Positions 8,981 to 17,796 of a DNA stretch of 64,000 bases are shown in pieces; positions within the stretch are counted from its first letter, which is position 1, and each line of letters begins with the position of its first letter. Under the pieces are notes generated by a model. The model was given only the letters and a program-made list of their open reading frames with translations. It was not told where the DNA came from and did not search any database. Source of the stretch: an uncultured Roseburia sp. (GTDB taxonomy: Bacteria > Bacillota > Clostridia > Lachnospirales > Lachnospiraceae); assembly GCA_947564465.1 (NCBI GenBank), contig CANOCV010000009.1:1-64000 (forward strand), given 5' to 3'. Position numbers and translations under genes: made by a program.

Positions 8981-11215
8981 GTGGAAAAAATTACGGGTTT
9001 TGTGGATCATATTATATTCCGCAACGCAGATAACGGATATACGGTCATGGTGCTGGTGTGTAAGGATGAGGAGGTTACATGCGTCGGGAGCTTTTCTGCG
9101 GTGAGCGAGGGCGAGAACATCGAGGTGAGCGGAGAATATACGACGCATCCGACGTATGGGAAGCAATTTCGGGCATCCTCGTTTGAAGTAAAGGAGCCGA
9201 CGGACGAATTGTCAATTGAGCGCTATCTTGGCTCGGGGGCGGTCAAAGGGGTGGGAACGGCGCTTGCCGCGAGAATCGTACGTCGATTTAAGGCGGATAC
9301 ATTTCGGATTATTGAAGAGGAACCGGAGCGTCTTGCGGAGGTAAAAGGAATCAGTGAGAGGCTGGCCAGAGAGATTGCAGATCAGGTGACGGAAAAAAGA
9401 GAGCTTAGACAGGCGATGATTTTTTTACAGCAATACGGAATATCGCTGACGCTTGCCGTGAAAATATATCAGCAGTACGGGCAGGAGGTCTATGGGATTA
9501 TCAGGGAAAATCCATATCGTCTGGCGGATGACATTGACGGGGTAGGATTTAAAATTGCGGACGAGATTGCGTCCAGGATCGGAATCCGCACGGACTCCGA
9601 TTTTCGCATTCGAAGCGGGATTCTATATGTGCTTTTACAGGCGGCGGGAGAAGGGCATACATATCTGCCTGAGGGAGAGCTGACGAGGCGGACGAGTGAG
9701 CTTTTAAATGTGGATTGTGATTATATTTCAAAGCATTATATGGATTTGGCGATTGAACGAAAGCTCATGATGAAAGAGACGGACGGAGAAACGGCGATTT
9801 ACGCATCCTCTTTTTACTTTATGGAGGCGAATGTTGCGGCGATGCTTAGGCAGCTTGATGTGCGCTATGACGTCGCGGATCTCGAGATTGAACAGCGTGT
9901 AAATAAAATCGAAAAACAGACGGGGATGGTGCTTGATGAAAAGCAGCTTGATGCCGTAAAGGAGGCTGTGCGGAGCGGGCTTCTTGTAATAACCGGTGGG
10001 CCGGGAACGGGAAAGACGACTACGATTAACACGGTGATACGGTATTTTGAGATGGAGGGGCTGGATATTTTTCTGGCGGCGCCAACGGGGAGAGCGGCAA
10101 AGCGCATGAGCGAGATGACGGGATACGGGGCCAGAACGATTCATCGCATGCTGGAACTGAATGGAGGGGTGAACGGCGGGGAAGGGTTTGAGAGAAATGA
10201 AAATAATCCGCTGGAGACGGATGTAGTGATTGTGGACGAGATGTCTATGGTGGATATTTCGCTGATGAATTCTCTTTTAAAGGCTGTTGCGCAGGGGACA
10301 AGGCTTGTTCTTGTGGGGGATGTGAATCAGCTGCCGAGTGTTGGACCGGGAAGCGTTCTGAAGGATATCATTGACTCGGAGGCATTCCACGTGGTGAAGC
10401 TGACAAAGATATTTCGGCAGGCGAGCCAGAGTGATATTATTGTAAACGCGCATAAAATCAACCGCGGGGAGGCGGTGACGCTTGATAATAAGAGCATGGA
10501 TTTTTTCTTTCTGAAGCGATATGATGCGGATGTTATTATCAATGTTGTACTGCAGCTTGTAAAACAGAAGCTGCCTAAATTTGTGGACGCCACACCGTAT
10601 GATATTCAGGTGTTGACGCCGATGAGAAAGGGAAATCTGGGGGTGGAGCGTCTGAATGCAATCCTGCAGCAGTATTTAAATCCGCCTTCGGATGAGAAAA
10701 AAGAGAGAGAGCAGGGGGATAAAATTTTTCGCGAGGGCGATAAGGTGATGCAGACGAAAAATAATTATCAACTTGAGTGGGAAATTCGCAGCAGATACGG
10801 GTTTGCCGTAGAGAAGGGGACGGGAGTATTTAACGGGGATATGGGGATTGTAAAGGAAATTAACGATTACACGGAGACGATGACGGTGGTATATGATGAT
10901 GAAAAAGTGGTGGATTATCCGTTTAAGCTTCTGGAGGAGCTTGAACATGCGTATGCGATTACGATTCACAAATCTCAGGGGAGTGAGTATCCGGCGGCGG
11001 TGATTCCGCTTTTGAGCGGTCCGAAAATGCTGATGAACCGGAATCTTTTGTATACGGCTGTGACGCGTGCAAGAAAGTGCGTAACGCTGGTGGGGAACGA
11101 TATCTGCTTTGCGGATATGATAAACAATATGTCGGAACAGAGAAGGTATTGCGGATTGAGAGAGCGGATAAAAGAGCAGGATGGCAACGGTTCGGGTGAG
11201 GGAACGGTTGCGTAA
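8981..11215 (+). CDS. recD2: RecD2-type SF1B DNA helicase
   Basis: A 5'-3' DNA helicase involved in recombination and repair, acting without RecBC. About 744 residues: an N-terminal OB-like and helix-hairpin-helix extension (1-330; VKGVGTALAARI and GVGFKIADEIASRIG blocks) typical of RecD2, then Walker A GGPGTGKTT at 339-347 (K345), Walker B VIVDEMSM, the LVGDVNQLPSVGPG motif, and C-terminal HKSQGSEYPA and LYTAVTRARK motifs. The GTG at 8981 is chosen because the family begins EKITGFVDHI; an in-frame GTG at 8969 is possible. A GAGGTGCAGG ribosome site lies between the two. Confidence 0.95.
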   Translation: MEKITGFVDHIIFRNADNGYTVMVLVCKDEEVTCVGSFSAVSEGENIEVSGEYTTHPTYGKQFRASSFEVKEPTDELSIERYLGSGAVKGVGTALAARIVRRFKADTFRIIEEEPERLAEVKGISERLAREIADQVTEKRELRQAMIFLQQYGISLTLAVKIYQQYGQEVYGIIRENPYRLADDIDGVGFKIADEIASRIGIRTDSDFRIRSGILYVLLQAAGEGHTYLPEGELTRRTSELLNVDCDYISKHYMDLAIERKLMMKETDGETAIYASSFYFMEANVAAMLRQLDVRYDVADLEIEQRVNKIEKQTGMVLDEKQLDAVKEAVRSGLLVITGGPGTGKTTTINTVIRYFEMEGLDIFLAAPTGRAAKRMSEMTGYGARTIHRMLELNGGVNGGEGFERNENNPLETDVVIVDEMSMVDISLMNSLLKAVAQGTRLVLVGDVNQLPSVGPGSVLKDIIDSEAFHVVKLTKIFRQASQSDIIVNAHKINRGEAVTLDNKSMDFFFLKRYDADVIINVVLQLVKQKLPKFVDATPYDIQVLTPMRKGNLGVERLNAILQQYLNPPSDEKKEREQGDKIFREGDKVMQTKNNYQLEWEIRSRYGFAVEKGTGVFNGDMGIVKEINDYTETMTVVYDDEKVVDYPFKLLEELEHAYAITIHKSQGSEYPAAVIPLLSGPKMLMNRNLLYTAVTRARKCVTLVGNDICFADMINNMSEQRRYCGLRERIKEQDGNGSGEGTVA

Positions 11216-11222
11216 AATAAGA

Positions 11223-11247
11223 CCCGTGACGAATAGAATGTCACGGG
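11223..11247. terminator. Bidirectional terminator between recD2 and ABC operon
   Basis: CCCGTGAC (11223-11230), nine-base loop, GTCACGGG (11240-11247). On the + strand it is followed by CCTTTGGTTT and on the - strand by TCTTATTTTA. It sits 8 bases after the recD2 stop and 8 bases before the stop of the convergent ABC ATPase gene, so it can serve both. Confidence 0.75.
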
Positions 11248-11255
11248 CCTTTGGT

Positions 11256-12053
11256 TTACTTTGATAAAAGCGCCTGGTCGTTTGCGAATTCCTCTCCGCT
11301 GACTTCCTCGAATTTGGCAAGAAGATCATCGACGGTGAGGTTTTTCTTTTCTTCGCCGGAAATGTCGAGCATAACCCGGCCCTCGTTCATCATAATGAGA
11401 CGGTTGCCGTGGGCAATGGCATCGCGCATATTGTGGGTGACCATAAGCGTTGTCAGATTGTGCTCTGCAACAATCTTATCGGATAAGGCAAGTACCTTGG
11501 CGGCGGTCTTTGGATCTAACGCCGCGGTGTGCTCATCCAGCAATAATAGCTTAGGTTTCTTTAGGGTCGCCATAAGAAGCGTAAGAGCCTGCCGCTGCCC
11601 GCCGGAGAGAAGTCCGACTTTGGAGGTGAGACGGTTTTCCAGCCCCAGATCCAATTCGGTCAAAAGCTCCATGTAGTGTTCGCGTTCCGCCTTGCTGATT
11701 CCTCTGCCGAGGCCTCTGCGTTGACCTCTGCGCGCCGCCAGCGCCAGATTTTCATCAATTCCCATTGTTGCGGCGGTTCCCATCATCGGATCCTGAAATA
11801 CGCGGCCTAAGAATTTGGCGCGCTTGTGTTCCGGCATTTTTGTTACATCGACATCGTCGATGAGGATAGAGCCTTCGTCCACAAGCCATGTGCCCGCAAC
11901 TGCGTTTAACAGCGTGGATTTTCCGGCTCCGTTTCCGCCGATGACGGTTACAAAATCACCTTCATTTAATGTGAGCGACGCGCCGTTTAGAGCGGTTTTT
12001 TCATTGATCGTGCCGATGTTGAAGGTTTTGTAAATGTTTTGAATTTTAAGCAT
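11256..12053 (-). CDS. ABC transporter ATP-binding protein (COG1101-type)
   Basis: Cytoplasmic ATPase of a binding-protein-dependent uptake system. About 265 residues with Walker A GGNGAGKST, Q-loop region GRVFQDPMMG, signature LLSGGQRQALTLLMA, Walker B LLLLDEHTAALD (Glu then His, as in this subfamily) and H-loop VTHNMRDAI. It is last in a reverse-strand operon after a permease and a lipoprotein and overlaps the permease gene slightly. The MLKIQN start at 12053 has GGGAG at better spacing than the ATG at 12059. The subfamily is associated with poorly defined organic substrates; TrpXYZ-like aromatic amino-acid uptake in streptococci is the closest characterised relative, so substrate is unassigned. 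Confidence 0.9.
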   Translation of the reverse strand: MLKIQNIYKTFNIGTINEKTALNGASLTLNEGDFVTVIGGNGAGKSTLLNAVAGTWLVDEGSILIDDVDVTKMPEHKRAKFLGRVFQDPMMGTAATMGIDENLALAARRGQRRGLGRGISKAEREHYMELLTELDLGLENRLTSKVGLLSGGQRQALTLLMATLKKPKLLLLDEHTAALDPKTAAKVLALSDKIVAEHNLTTLMVTHNMRDAIAHGNRLIMMNEGRVMLDISGEEKKNLTVDDLLAKFEEVSGEEFANDQALLSK

Positions 12054-12975
12054 TGCCATCCGCTCCCTTCTTTATGGGTTTTGCCATATATTTTTGCTTC
12101 CAGTAAGGGAAAGCGAGGAATACGGCAACGACTAACGCGGATAAAAGCTTCAGATAATTGGAGTCTAATCCGAGCCAGATAACAATTTGAAGAACTACAT
12201 AGTAAATAACGGCTCCTAATGCTACCGCAAGCAGCTTTAACGCAAAGTTATGGAAAATCTTTTCGAAAACCACACCGCCTATAATTACAGCGGCAAGACC
12301 GATTACGATGGCGCCGCGGCCGGCGTTGACATCCGCAAATCCCTGGTATTGGGCATACAGGGCGCTTGCAAGTCCGACAAGTCCGTTGGAGAGCATAAGT
12401 CCCAAAACCGTATTAAAATTGGTATTGATGCCCTGCGCGCGGCTCATGTTTGGGTTGCATCCTGTGGCGCGGATGGAACATCCCCTCTCGGTTCCGAAAA
12501 ACCAGTATAAAATTCCGATGATTATAATTACGAAGATTGCTACGATAAGGATCGTATTCTTGTAGAACGGAACGCCTTTCACATATCGGAGCGAAATAAT
12601 CAGGTTGTAATTGTCTGCGCTGATCGCCTGGTTTGCTTTTCCGCCAAGGATTTTTAGGTTGATTGAGTACAGGCCGAGCTGAGTTAAAATTCCGGCGAGA
12701 ATAACCGGGATGCCCATCCATGTATGGAAAATTCCGGTGACAAGCCCTGCAAGCATACCTGCAAGGGTGGCAACGATTACGGCAACCCAGATATTTTGAC
12801 CGTTTGTAAGCATCAGGATGCATACGGCGCCGCCGAGGCTCATGGTGCCGTCGACGGTGAGGTCCGCCACATCCTGTATTTTATATGTAATATATACGCC
12901 GATTGCCATAATTCCCCAGATGAGACCCTGGGCGAAGGCTCCCGGCATTGCGCTCAATAAAGATGAAATATCCAC
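12046..12975 (-). CDS. ABC transporter permease (COG4120-type)
   Basis: Inner-membrane permease of 309 residues with about eight to nine hydrophobic segments, of the branched-chain-amino-acid/sugar permease fold (GIMAIGVYITYKIQDVADLT and the EKIFHNF cytoplasmic loop). It starts at a GTG with GGAGG eight bases upstream. It lies 20 bases after the lipoprotein gene and overlaps the ATPase gene, which indicates translational coupling. Function follows from the operon: lipoprotein binds substrate, this protein forms the channel, and the ATPase drives uptake. Confidence 0.9.
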   Translation of the reverse strand: MDISSLLSAMPGAFAQGLIWGIMAIGVYITYKIQDVADLTVDGTMSLGGAVCILMLTNGQNIWVAVIVATLAGMLAGLVTGIFHTWMGIPVILAGILTQLGLYSINLKILGGKANQAISADNYNLIISLRYVKGVPFYKNTILIVAIFVIIIIGILYWFFGTERGCSIRATGCNPNMSRAQGINTNFNTVLGLMLSNGLVGLASALYAQYQGFADVNAGRGAIVIGLAAVIIGGVVFEKIFHNFALKLLAVALGAVIYYVVLQIVIWLGLDSNYLKLLSALVVAVFLAFPYWKQKYMAKPIKKGADGNA

Positions 12976-12995
12976 AGCATGTTCCTCCGGTTTCT

Positions 12996-13973
12996 TTATT
13001 CTGCTGACATATCAAGCGCCTCGTAATCGTCCGGAGGTGTGATGTTTAGCTTTTCGCACAGAACAGGATTATACTGCTTGGTAACCTTTGGGGCATACTG
13101 GATTTCCATTTTAGAGATATCCTTGCCCTCGGTAAGAATCTCGGCAGCCATTTCGCCTGTCTGATAGCCTATGTCGTAGTAGCTGATTGATAAGGTGGCA
13201 ACACCGCATCCGCGGCAGATGCCTGCCTCTCCGGTGATAATCGGAATGCCCGCTTCGCTTGCGATGTTATTGATGACATTTGTGCTTGAAGCGGCCGTAT
13301 TGTCTGTCGGAATGTATAGAACCTCGCTTGAACTTACGGCGTTTTGCACGATGGTCGCAATGTCGTTCGAGTCGACAAAGGCGTATGTGTCGCAGGTGTA
13401 GCCGAGGTTTTCAAGCTCGGTTTTTACGACATCAACCTGATACTGGGAATTCGGTTCCGCAGAACAGTATACGAGGCCGACTTTTTTGGCGTCCGGGAAT
13501 AATTCCTGCAGCATAGCCGCCTGTTCGGCCAAAGGAGCGAGGTCGGAAGTGCCGGAAATATTTCGGCCGGTAACGCCTGTCCAGTCTGATATATCAAGCG
13601 CCGTTGCGTAATCCGTAATAGAGGTTCCGAGAATCGGAATCTCCGTGGTAGCAGCAGCGGCAGACTGCAGCGGCGCAGTTGCGTTTGCAAGAATCAGGTC
13701 TACGTTATCGGATACAAAAGAGTTGATAATTGTAGGACAGGTAGAGTTGTCTCCCTGCGCATTCTGTTCGACAATTTTGACCTTGTCTCCTAATTTTTCT
13801 GTCAGGGCGTCCCGGAAACCTTTCGTTGCCGCATCCAAAGCTTCGTGCTGTACGAGCTGGCAGATGCCGACGGTATATGAGTCTTTTGCGGAGCCCGCGG
13901 AACCGCATGCGGTTACACCGAGAGCCATGGCCAGTGTCATGCCAAGGGCCAGAAACTTTTTCATGTTTTTCAT
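12996..13973 (-). CDS. ABC transporter substrate-binding lipoprotein (COG2984-type)
   Basis: Extracellular binding lipoprotein of about 325 residues. A signal peptide (KKFLALGMTLAMALG) ends in a lipobox VTAC with Cys23 as the predicted lipid anchor. The mature part is a two-lobed periplasmic-binding fold (VGICQLVQHEALDAATKGF, ANATAPLQSAA, VGLVYCSAEPNS, YIPTDNTAASS). The ATG at 13973 is preceded by AGGAGG at six bases; an upstream in-frame ATG at 14015 lacks one. First gene of the reverse operon, behind a consensus promoter. Ligand unknown; the COG2984 family includes tryptophan and tyrosine binders in other Firmicutes. Confidence 0.92.
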   Translation of the reverse strand: MKNMKKFLALGMTLAMALGVTACGSAGSAKDSYTVGICQLVQHEALDAATKGFRDALTEKLGDKVKIVEQNAQGDNSTCPTIINSFVSDNVDLILANATAPLQSAAAATTEIPILGTSITDYATALDISDWTGVTGRNISGTSDLAPLAEQAAMLQELFPDAKKVGLVYCSAEPNSQYQVDVVKTELENLGYTCDTYAFVDSNDIATIVQNAVSSSEVLYIPTDNTAASSTNVINNIASEAGIPIITGEAGICRGCGVATLSISYYDIGYQTGEMAAEILTEGKDISKMEIQYAPKVTKQYNPVLCEKLNITPPDDYEALDMSAE

Positions 13974-14056
13974 GGTAATCCTCCTGAGAATATAATATTT
14001 TTGTGAAAGTTTCATTCCTTTGACGCGTTAAAGACGCAAAGAATATGAATATTTAA

Positions 14057-14085
14057 ATTATAATAAGTACAAATATTAAAGTCAA
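14057..14085 (-). promoter_or_regulatory. Sigma-A promoter of the ABC uptake operon
   Basis: Reading the - strand: TTGACT (14085-14080), 17-base spacer (14079-14063), TATAAT (14062-14057). A near-perfect vegetative promoter 84 bases before the lipoprotein start. The short leader has no room for a T-box and none of its motifs is seen, so control of this promoter is not apparent. Confidence 0.82.
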
Positions 14086-14178
14086 TCATTATCGAAAAAT
14101 AAAAAGTTAATAGAAATTTAATAGCACAGAGCAAAAAAGCGTGTTAACATAGATATAAGAGAGTTTGGAAAGGATAAT

Positions 14179-14883
14179 ATGATTCAAAACATCATTGATT
14201 TGCTGTATCCGCGGCGTTGTCCGTTTTGCGATGAGATTGTGGACTGGGGCAGAATGGTTTGCCCGGCATGTGAGGAGAGACTTGTTTTTATTTCGGAGCC
14301 TGTCTGCAAGCGATGCGGAAAGCCTCTGGAGGAAGAGACGGCGGAGCGCTGCTTTGACTGCATGCGAAAGGAGCATGCGTATAAGGCGGGGACGGCGCTT
14401 TTTGTTCATCAGGGGGCGGTGAGGGATTCGGTTTATCGATTTAAGTATAAGAACAAAAGAGAGTACGCATATTTTTACGCAAGACAGACGGCCAAGCGCC
14501 GTGGAGAATGGATCAGACGGCGTGGAATTGAGGCGATTGTGCCGATTCCGCTGCATAAGAACCGCCAAAAGGAGCGCGGATACAATCAGGCCGAGTTGTA
14601 CGCCCGTTTTTTGGGGCGGCTCATGGGGATTCCGGTGGTGAATCATTGTCTGGTGCGTTCGGTTGATACAAGGCCGCAGAAGGAACTTGATGATGTTCAG
14701 AGAAAAAATAATCTGAAAAAGGCTTTTAAATGTAAAAAAAATATAGTACAATTTAGATATATACTTTTGGTGGATGACATATATACCACAGGCAGTACGG
14801 TTGATGCAGCTGCTATGGTGTTGAAGCAGGCGGGAGTGCAGGAGGTGTTCTTCGCGTGTATCAGCATAGGAATGGGCTTTTAG
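14179..14883 (+). CDS. comFC: ComFC-family phosphoribosyltransferase-like protein
   Basis: Homologue of B. subtilis ComFC, a cytoplasmic protein needed for DNA uptake in competent species. The 234-residue product has an N-terminal double-CxxC zinc region (CPFC, CPAC, CKRC, CFDC; residues about 14-58), then the phosphoribosyltransferase fold with PIPLHKNRQKERGYNQAEL and the PRPP loop LLVDDIYTTGST at about 196-207. GGAAAGGA precedes the ATG. It is followed 12 bases later by yvyF, as in the Bacillus comF-flagellar region. No comFA helicase is adjacent, which is common in Clostridia. Confidence 0.92.
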   Translation: MIQNIIDLLYPRRCPFCDEIVDWGRMVCPACEERLVFISEPVCKRCGKPLEEETAERCFDCMRKEHAYKAGTALFVHQGAVRDSVYRFKYKNKREYAYFYARQTAKRRGEWIRRRGIEAIVPIPLHKNRQKERGYNQAELYARFLGRLMGIPVVNHCLVRSVDTRPQKELDDVQRKNNLKKAFKCKKNIVQFRYILLVDDIYTTGSTVDAAAMVLKQAGVQEVFFACISIGMGF

Positions 14884-14895
14884 GAGGACAAAAAA

Positions 14896-15303
14896 ATGGA
14901 TGTACGGAATTGCAGAAGTTGTGGCAGATTATTTAATTACCTTTCCGGACCGCCGATTTGTCAAGTGTGCAGAGCGGCGTTGGAGGATAAATTTCAGCAG
15001 GTGAAATCTTATTTGCGTGAAAATCCTGATTCGTCAATACAGGCGGTGTCGGATGATAATGATGTATCGGTGGCGCAGATACGCCAGTGGGTGCGTGAGG
15101 AGCGTCTGACATTCTCGCCGGATTCGCCGATCGGAATTGAGTGCGAGGGATGCGGAAAGACGATAAAGACGGGAAGATTTTGCGAGGAGTGCAGAAACAA
15201 GGTGAAGAATGAGCTTGACAGTGTGGCGGGCAAAAAAATCGCAACGGTAGTGAAGGAACCGAAGCCTCACACCAAAGACAGGATGAGATTTTTGGATAAA
15301 TAA
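14896..15303 (+). CDS. yvyF: Flagellar-operon regulatory protein YvyF-like (TIGR03826)
   Basis: A 135-residue cytoplasmic protein. It has an N-terminal zinc ribbon (CRSCGRLF...CQVC), a helix-turn-helix-like middle region (SSIQAVSDDNDVSVAQIRQW, residues about 43-62) and a second zinc ribbon (CEGCGKTI...CEEC) before a Lys-rich tail. The TIGR03826 family lies in the comF-flgM operon of Bacilli; here flgM and the hook-associated genes do not follow and a terminator does. A start ATG lies after TTTTAGGAGGAC. A role in flagellar gene control is from family knowledge only. Confidence 0.88.
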   Translation: MDVRNCRSCGRLFNYLSGPPICQVCRAALEDKFQQVKSYLRENPDSSIQAVSDDNDVSVAQIRQWVREERLTFSPDSPIGIECEGCGKTIKTGRFCEECRNKVKNELDSVAGKKIATVVKEPKPHTKDRMRFLDK

Positions 15304-15313
15304 ATAAAAATGC

Positions 15314-15344
15314 AAAACTGCCGGAATTATTCGGCAGTTTTTTT
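15314..15344 (+). terminator. Intrinsic terminator after yvyF
   Basis: AAAACTGCCG (15314-15323), eight-base loop, CGGCAGTTTT (15332-15341) and three more T: a classical Rho-independent terminator 10 bases after the yvyF stop. It is followed directly by the promoter of the next unit. Confidence 0.92.
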
Positions 15345-15354
15345 CGGAAAAACT

Positions 15355-15382
15355 TTGCATAGATGGGCAATTATGGTATACT
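15355..15382 (+). promoter_or_regulatory. Candidate promoter for the cdaA unit
   Basis: TTGCAT (15355-15360), 16-base spacer, TATACT (15377-15382). Transcription would begin near 15389, downstream of an in-frame ATG at 15363, which supports the later start at 15417 for the first gene of the unit. Confidence 0.6.
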
Positions 15383-15416
15383 TAAGAAAGTAATGCTTAT
15401 TATGATGGGGTGGGCT

Positions 15417-15836
15417 ATGATTAGTAAAGAACGGGTCAGACATATGACAAAGCTCGCTGTCTTTGAGGAGAGAGAGGGGAAGGAATATCGAAAAATGACT
15501 CAGTATTTCCGCAGAGATTATGTGGGACTGGAGATGCTGAAGAGTTTTTTGGCCGGTACTGTATTATTTTTGGCCGTACTCGGAGTTTGGGCAGTCTGTG
15601 AGATGGACTTTCTCATGGAAAATATCAATGAAATGGATCTAATCGCCTTTGGAACGGACATACTAATAAAATATCTTATATTTATAGCAGTGTATCTGCT
15701 GATCACGTATATTGTATACAATATGCGATACACAAAAGGGAGAAAAAGAATCCGCCTGTTTTATAACAGATTAAAAAAAGTAAGCCGTCTGTATGAAAGT
15801 GAGGGCAGACAGAATAGTTTGGAAGATTTAGATTAA
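15417..15836 (+). CDS. Unrecognised small membrane protein
   Basis: About 139 residues. The first 45 are charged and probably cytoplasmic (RVRHMTKLAVFEEREGKEY). Two hydrophobic segments follow (FLAGTVLFLAVLGVWAVC and ILIKYLIFIAVYLLITYIVY) with a short acidic loop between them, then a basic Arg/Lys-rich tail. No known domain was recognised. The ATG at 15417 follows GGGGTGG. It is 14 bases before the next membrane protein and heads the unit that leads to cdaA, so a role in envelope or c-di-AMP physiology is possible but not shown. Confidence 0.75.
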   Translation: MISKERVRHMTKLAVFEEREGKEYRKMTQYFRRDYVGLEMLKSFLAGTVLFLAVLGVWAVCEMDFLMENINEMDLIAFGTDILIKYLIFIAVYLLITYIVYNMRYTKGRKRIRLFYNRLKKVSRLYESEGRQNSLEDLD

Positions 15837-15850
15837 AATAGGAGGCAGTC

Positions 15851-16867
15851 ATGAGTGACTTATTGGAACTGAAAGAGCGTGTGAGGCATTTTTACGGGAA
15901 ATATGAGGTATACCTTTTGCCTGTTGTCAAGTTTATTCTGGCGTTTGCAACATTCTGGCTGATTGGAAGCAATATCGGTTATATGGAAAAAATCAACGGT
16001 CTTTCCGTGAATCTTATACTGGCATTGCTGTGCGCAATTTTGCCGGTAAATGCAATTATACTGTTTGTTATGGTGATTGTTCTTGCAAATTTATATGCGC
16101 TGTCTCTTGAGGTGTGCGCCGTGGGATTTCTCTTGTTTGCCATTATCGGGCTTTTGTATTTTCGCTTTTCGCCGAAGGACGGATACTTTACGGTGCTTAC
16201 ACCAATCTGTTATACCCTTCATATCCCGTATGTGATTCCGCTTTCCGTGGGATTGCTGAAGAATCCCACTTCCGTGGTATCCGTTGTTTGCGGTACGGTG
16301 GTTTATTATTTCCTGGCGGGTGTTAAGGATAATGCGGTGCTTTTAAGCGAGGTGCAGGAGGATTCCGACGCTGTGTCAAAATTTGTTGTAGCGTTGAATC
16401 CGCTGACAGGGAATCGGGAAATGTATCTTGTGCTGGCGGCTTTTGTTCTGATGGTTGTTTTGGTATATTTTATACGCAGATTGTCGGTGGACCATGCGTG
16501 GACAATCGCGATTGTGACAGGGATTTTGGCAGAATTTATCGTGTTGTTCGCAGGTTTTTTGACGCTGGGGATTACCGGAAAGACGGTATGGCTGATTGTC
16601 GGCAATGTAATTTGCGTAATACTTGGGCTCATTTTGCAGTTTCTGTTCTTTAATCTCGATTATACAAGGACGGAGCGTGTTCAGTTTGAGGACGACGAGT
16701 ATTATTACTATGTGAAGGCGGTGCCGAAGCTGTATGTGCCGACAAAGGAAAAAAGAGTGAAAAGCTTTGGCGGCAGAGGACGGGACGGACGAAGGGAGCG
16801 GGAGCGCATCTCTAAGGAGGCTTTGGCGGAGGATTTGGAGATTGACAGAGATTTGCTGGATTTATAA
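15851..16867 (+). CDS. Unrecognised polytopic membrane protein upstream of cdaA
   Basis: A 338-residue protein with about nine hydrophobic segments from residue 20 to 265. It ends in a hydrophilic cytoplasmic tail of about 65 residues that starts with an acidic-aromatic patch (EDDEYYYYVKAVPKLYVP) and continues Arg-rich (GRGRDGRRERERI). GGAGG precedes the ATG. No family is recognised. The position directly before cdaA-cdaR-glmM, with 23 bases between stop and cdaA start, suggests co-transcription and perhaps a functional link with c-di-AMP signalling at the membrane. Confidence 0.8.
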   Translation: MSDLLELKERVRHFYGKYEVYLLPVVKFILAFATFWLIGSNIGYMEKINGLSVNLILALLCAILPVNAIILFVMVIVLANLYALSLEVCAVGFLLFAIIGLLYFRFSPKDGYFTVLTPICYTLHIPYVIPLSVGLLKNPTSVVSVVCGTVVYYFLAGVKDNAVLLSEVQEDSDAVSKFVVALNPLTGNREMYLVLAAFVLMVVLVYFIRRLSVDHAWTIAIVTGILAEFIVLFAGFLTLGITGKTVWLIVGNVICVILGLILQFLFFNLDYTRTERVQFEDDEYYYYVKAVPKLYVPTKEKRVKSFGGRGRDGRRERERISKEALAEDLEIDRDLLDL

Positions 16868-16890
16868 TATAAGCAAAAGGAGTGAAGCAG

Positions 16891-17796
16891 GTGCAGGATT
16901 TGCTTGCAATGTTCGGAGATTTTAAGGAAAAGTATCTTAGCTGGATAGATCTGCCGGAAGTGCATAAAACGGATATCGTAGAAATAATTATCATTGCCTT
17001 TCTGATTTATGAGGTTATGGTATGGATCAAAAAGACACGGGGATGGATGCTGTTTAAGGGGATTTTGGTGATTCTCGCGTTTGTTTTTGTGGCTGCAATT
17101 TTTCAGATGAGTACAATCCTGTGGATTGCTGAAAGAACAATAAATGTCGCGATTATCGCGCTGGTTGTGATTTTTCAGCCGGAGCTTCGTACGGCATTGG
17201 AACAATTGGGGCGCAAACGATTTCTTTCGTCTATATTTAATTTTGATTTTTCGAAAGCCGAGATAAATCGCTTTAGTGAAAAGACAATAAACGAGCTTAT
17301 AAAGGCTTGTTATGAGATGGGGAAAGTCAAGACGGGAGCGTTAATTGTCATTGAGAACGAGGTTGTGCTGTCCGAATATGAGAGAACCGGAATTATGCTG
17401 GATTCTATTGTATCAAGTCAGCTTTTAATTAATATATTTGAGAAGAATACACCATTGCATGATGGTGCAATTGTTGTACGCGGAGACAGGATTGTGTCGG
17501 CGACATGTTATCTGCCCTTGTCGGACAATATGGGATTAAGTAAAGAACTGGGCACGAGGCACCGTGCGGCGGTGGGAGTCAGTGAGGTCAGCGACTCTCT
17601 TACGATTGTGGTATCGGAGGAGACCGGAAGAGTGTCAATTGCAATGGGCGGAGAACTTTATCGGAATGTGGATGCGGAGTTTTTGCGCAGCAAGCTGAAG
17701 TCCCTGCAGAATCATAATGCCGAGCCGAAGCGTTTTACAATTTTGCAAAGGAGGCTGGGTCATGTTAAAAAAAGTGGCAAAAATAGTGACCAATAA
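16891..17796 (+). CDS. cdaA: CdaA, membrane-bound diadenylate cyclase
   Basis: Makes the second messenger c-di-AMP from two ATP, controlling potassium and osmolyte balance and wall homeostasis. About 301 residues: three N-terminal transmembrane helices (residues about 30-95), a linker helix, then the DisA_N cyclase domain with the catalytic DGA motif at 191-193 and the RHR motif at 223-225, both intact. The GTG at 16891 is preferred because AGGAG lies seven bases before it; a GTG at 16882 overlaps that site. The cdaR gene overlaps its 3' end by 35 bases, and glmM follows, the classical CdaA control module. Confidence 0.96.
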   Translation: MQDLLAMFGDFKEKYLSWIDLPEVHKTDIVEIIIIAFLIYEVMVWIKKTRGWMLFKGILVILAFVFVAAIFQMSTILWIAERTINVAIIALVVIFQPELRTALEQLGRKRFLSSIFNFDFSKAEINRFSEKTINELIKACYEMGKVKTGALIVIENEVVLSEYERTGIMLDSIVSSQLLINIFEKNTPLHDGAIVVRGDRIVSATCYLPLSDNMGLSKELGTRHRAAVGVSEVSDSLTIVVSEETGRVSIAMGGELYRNVDAEFLRSKLKSLQNHNAEPKRFTILQRRLGHVKKSGKNSDQ

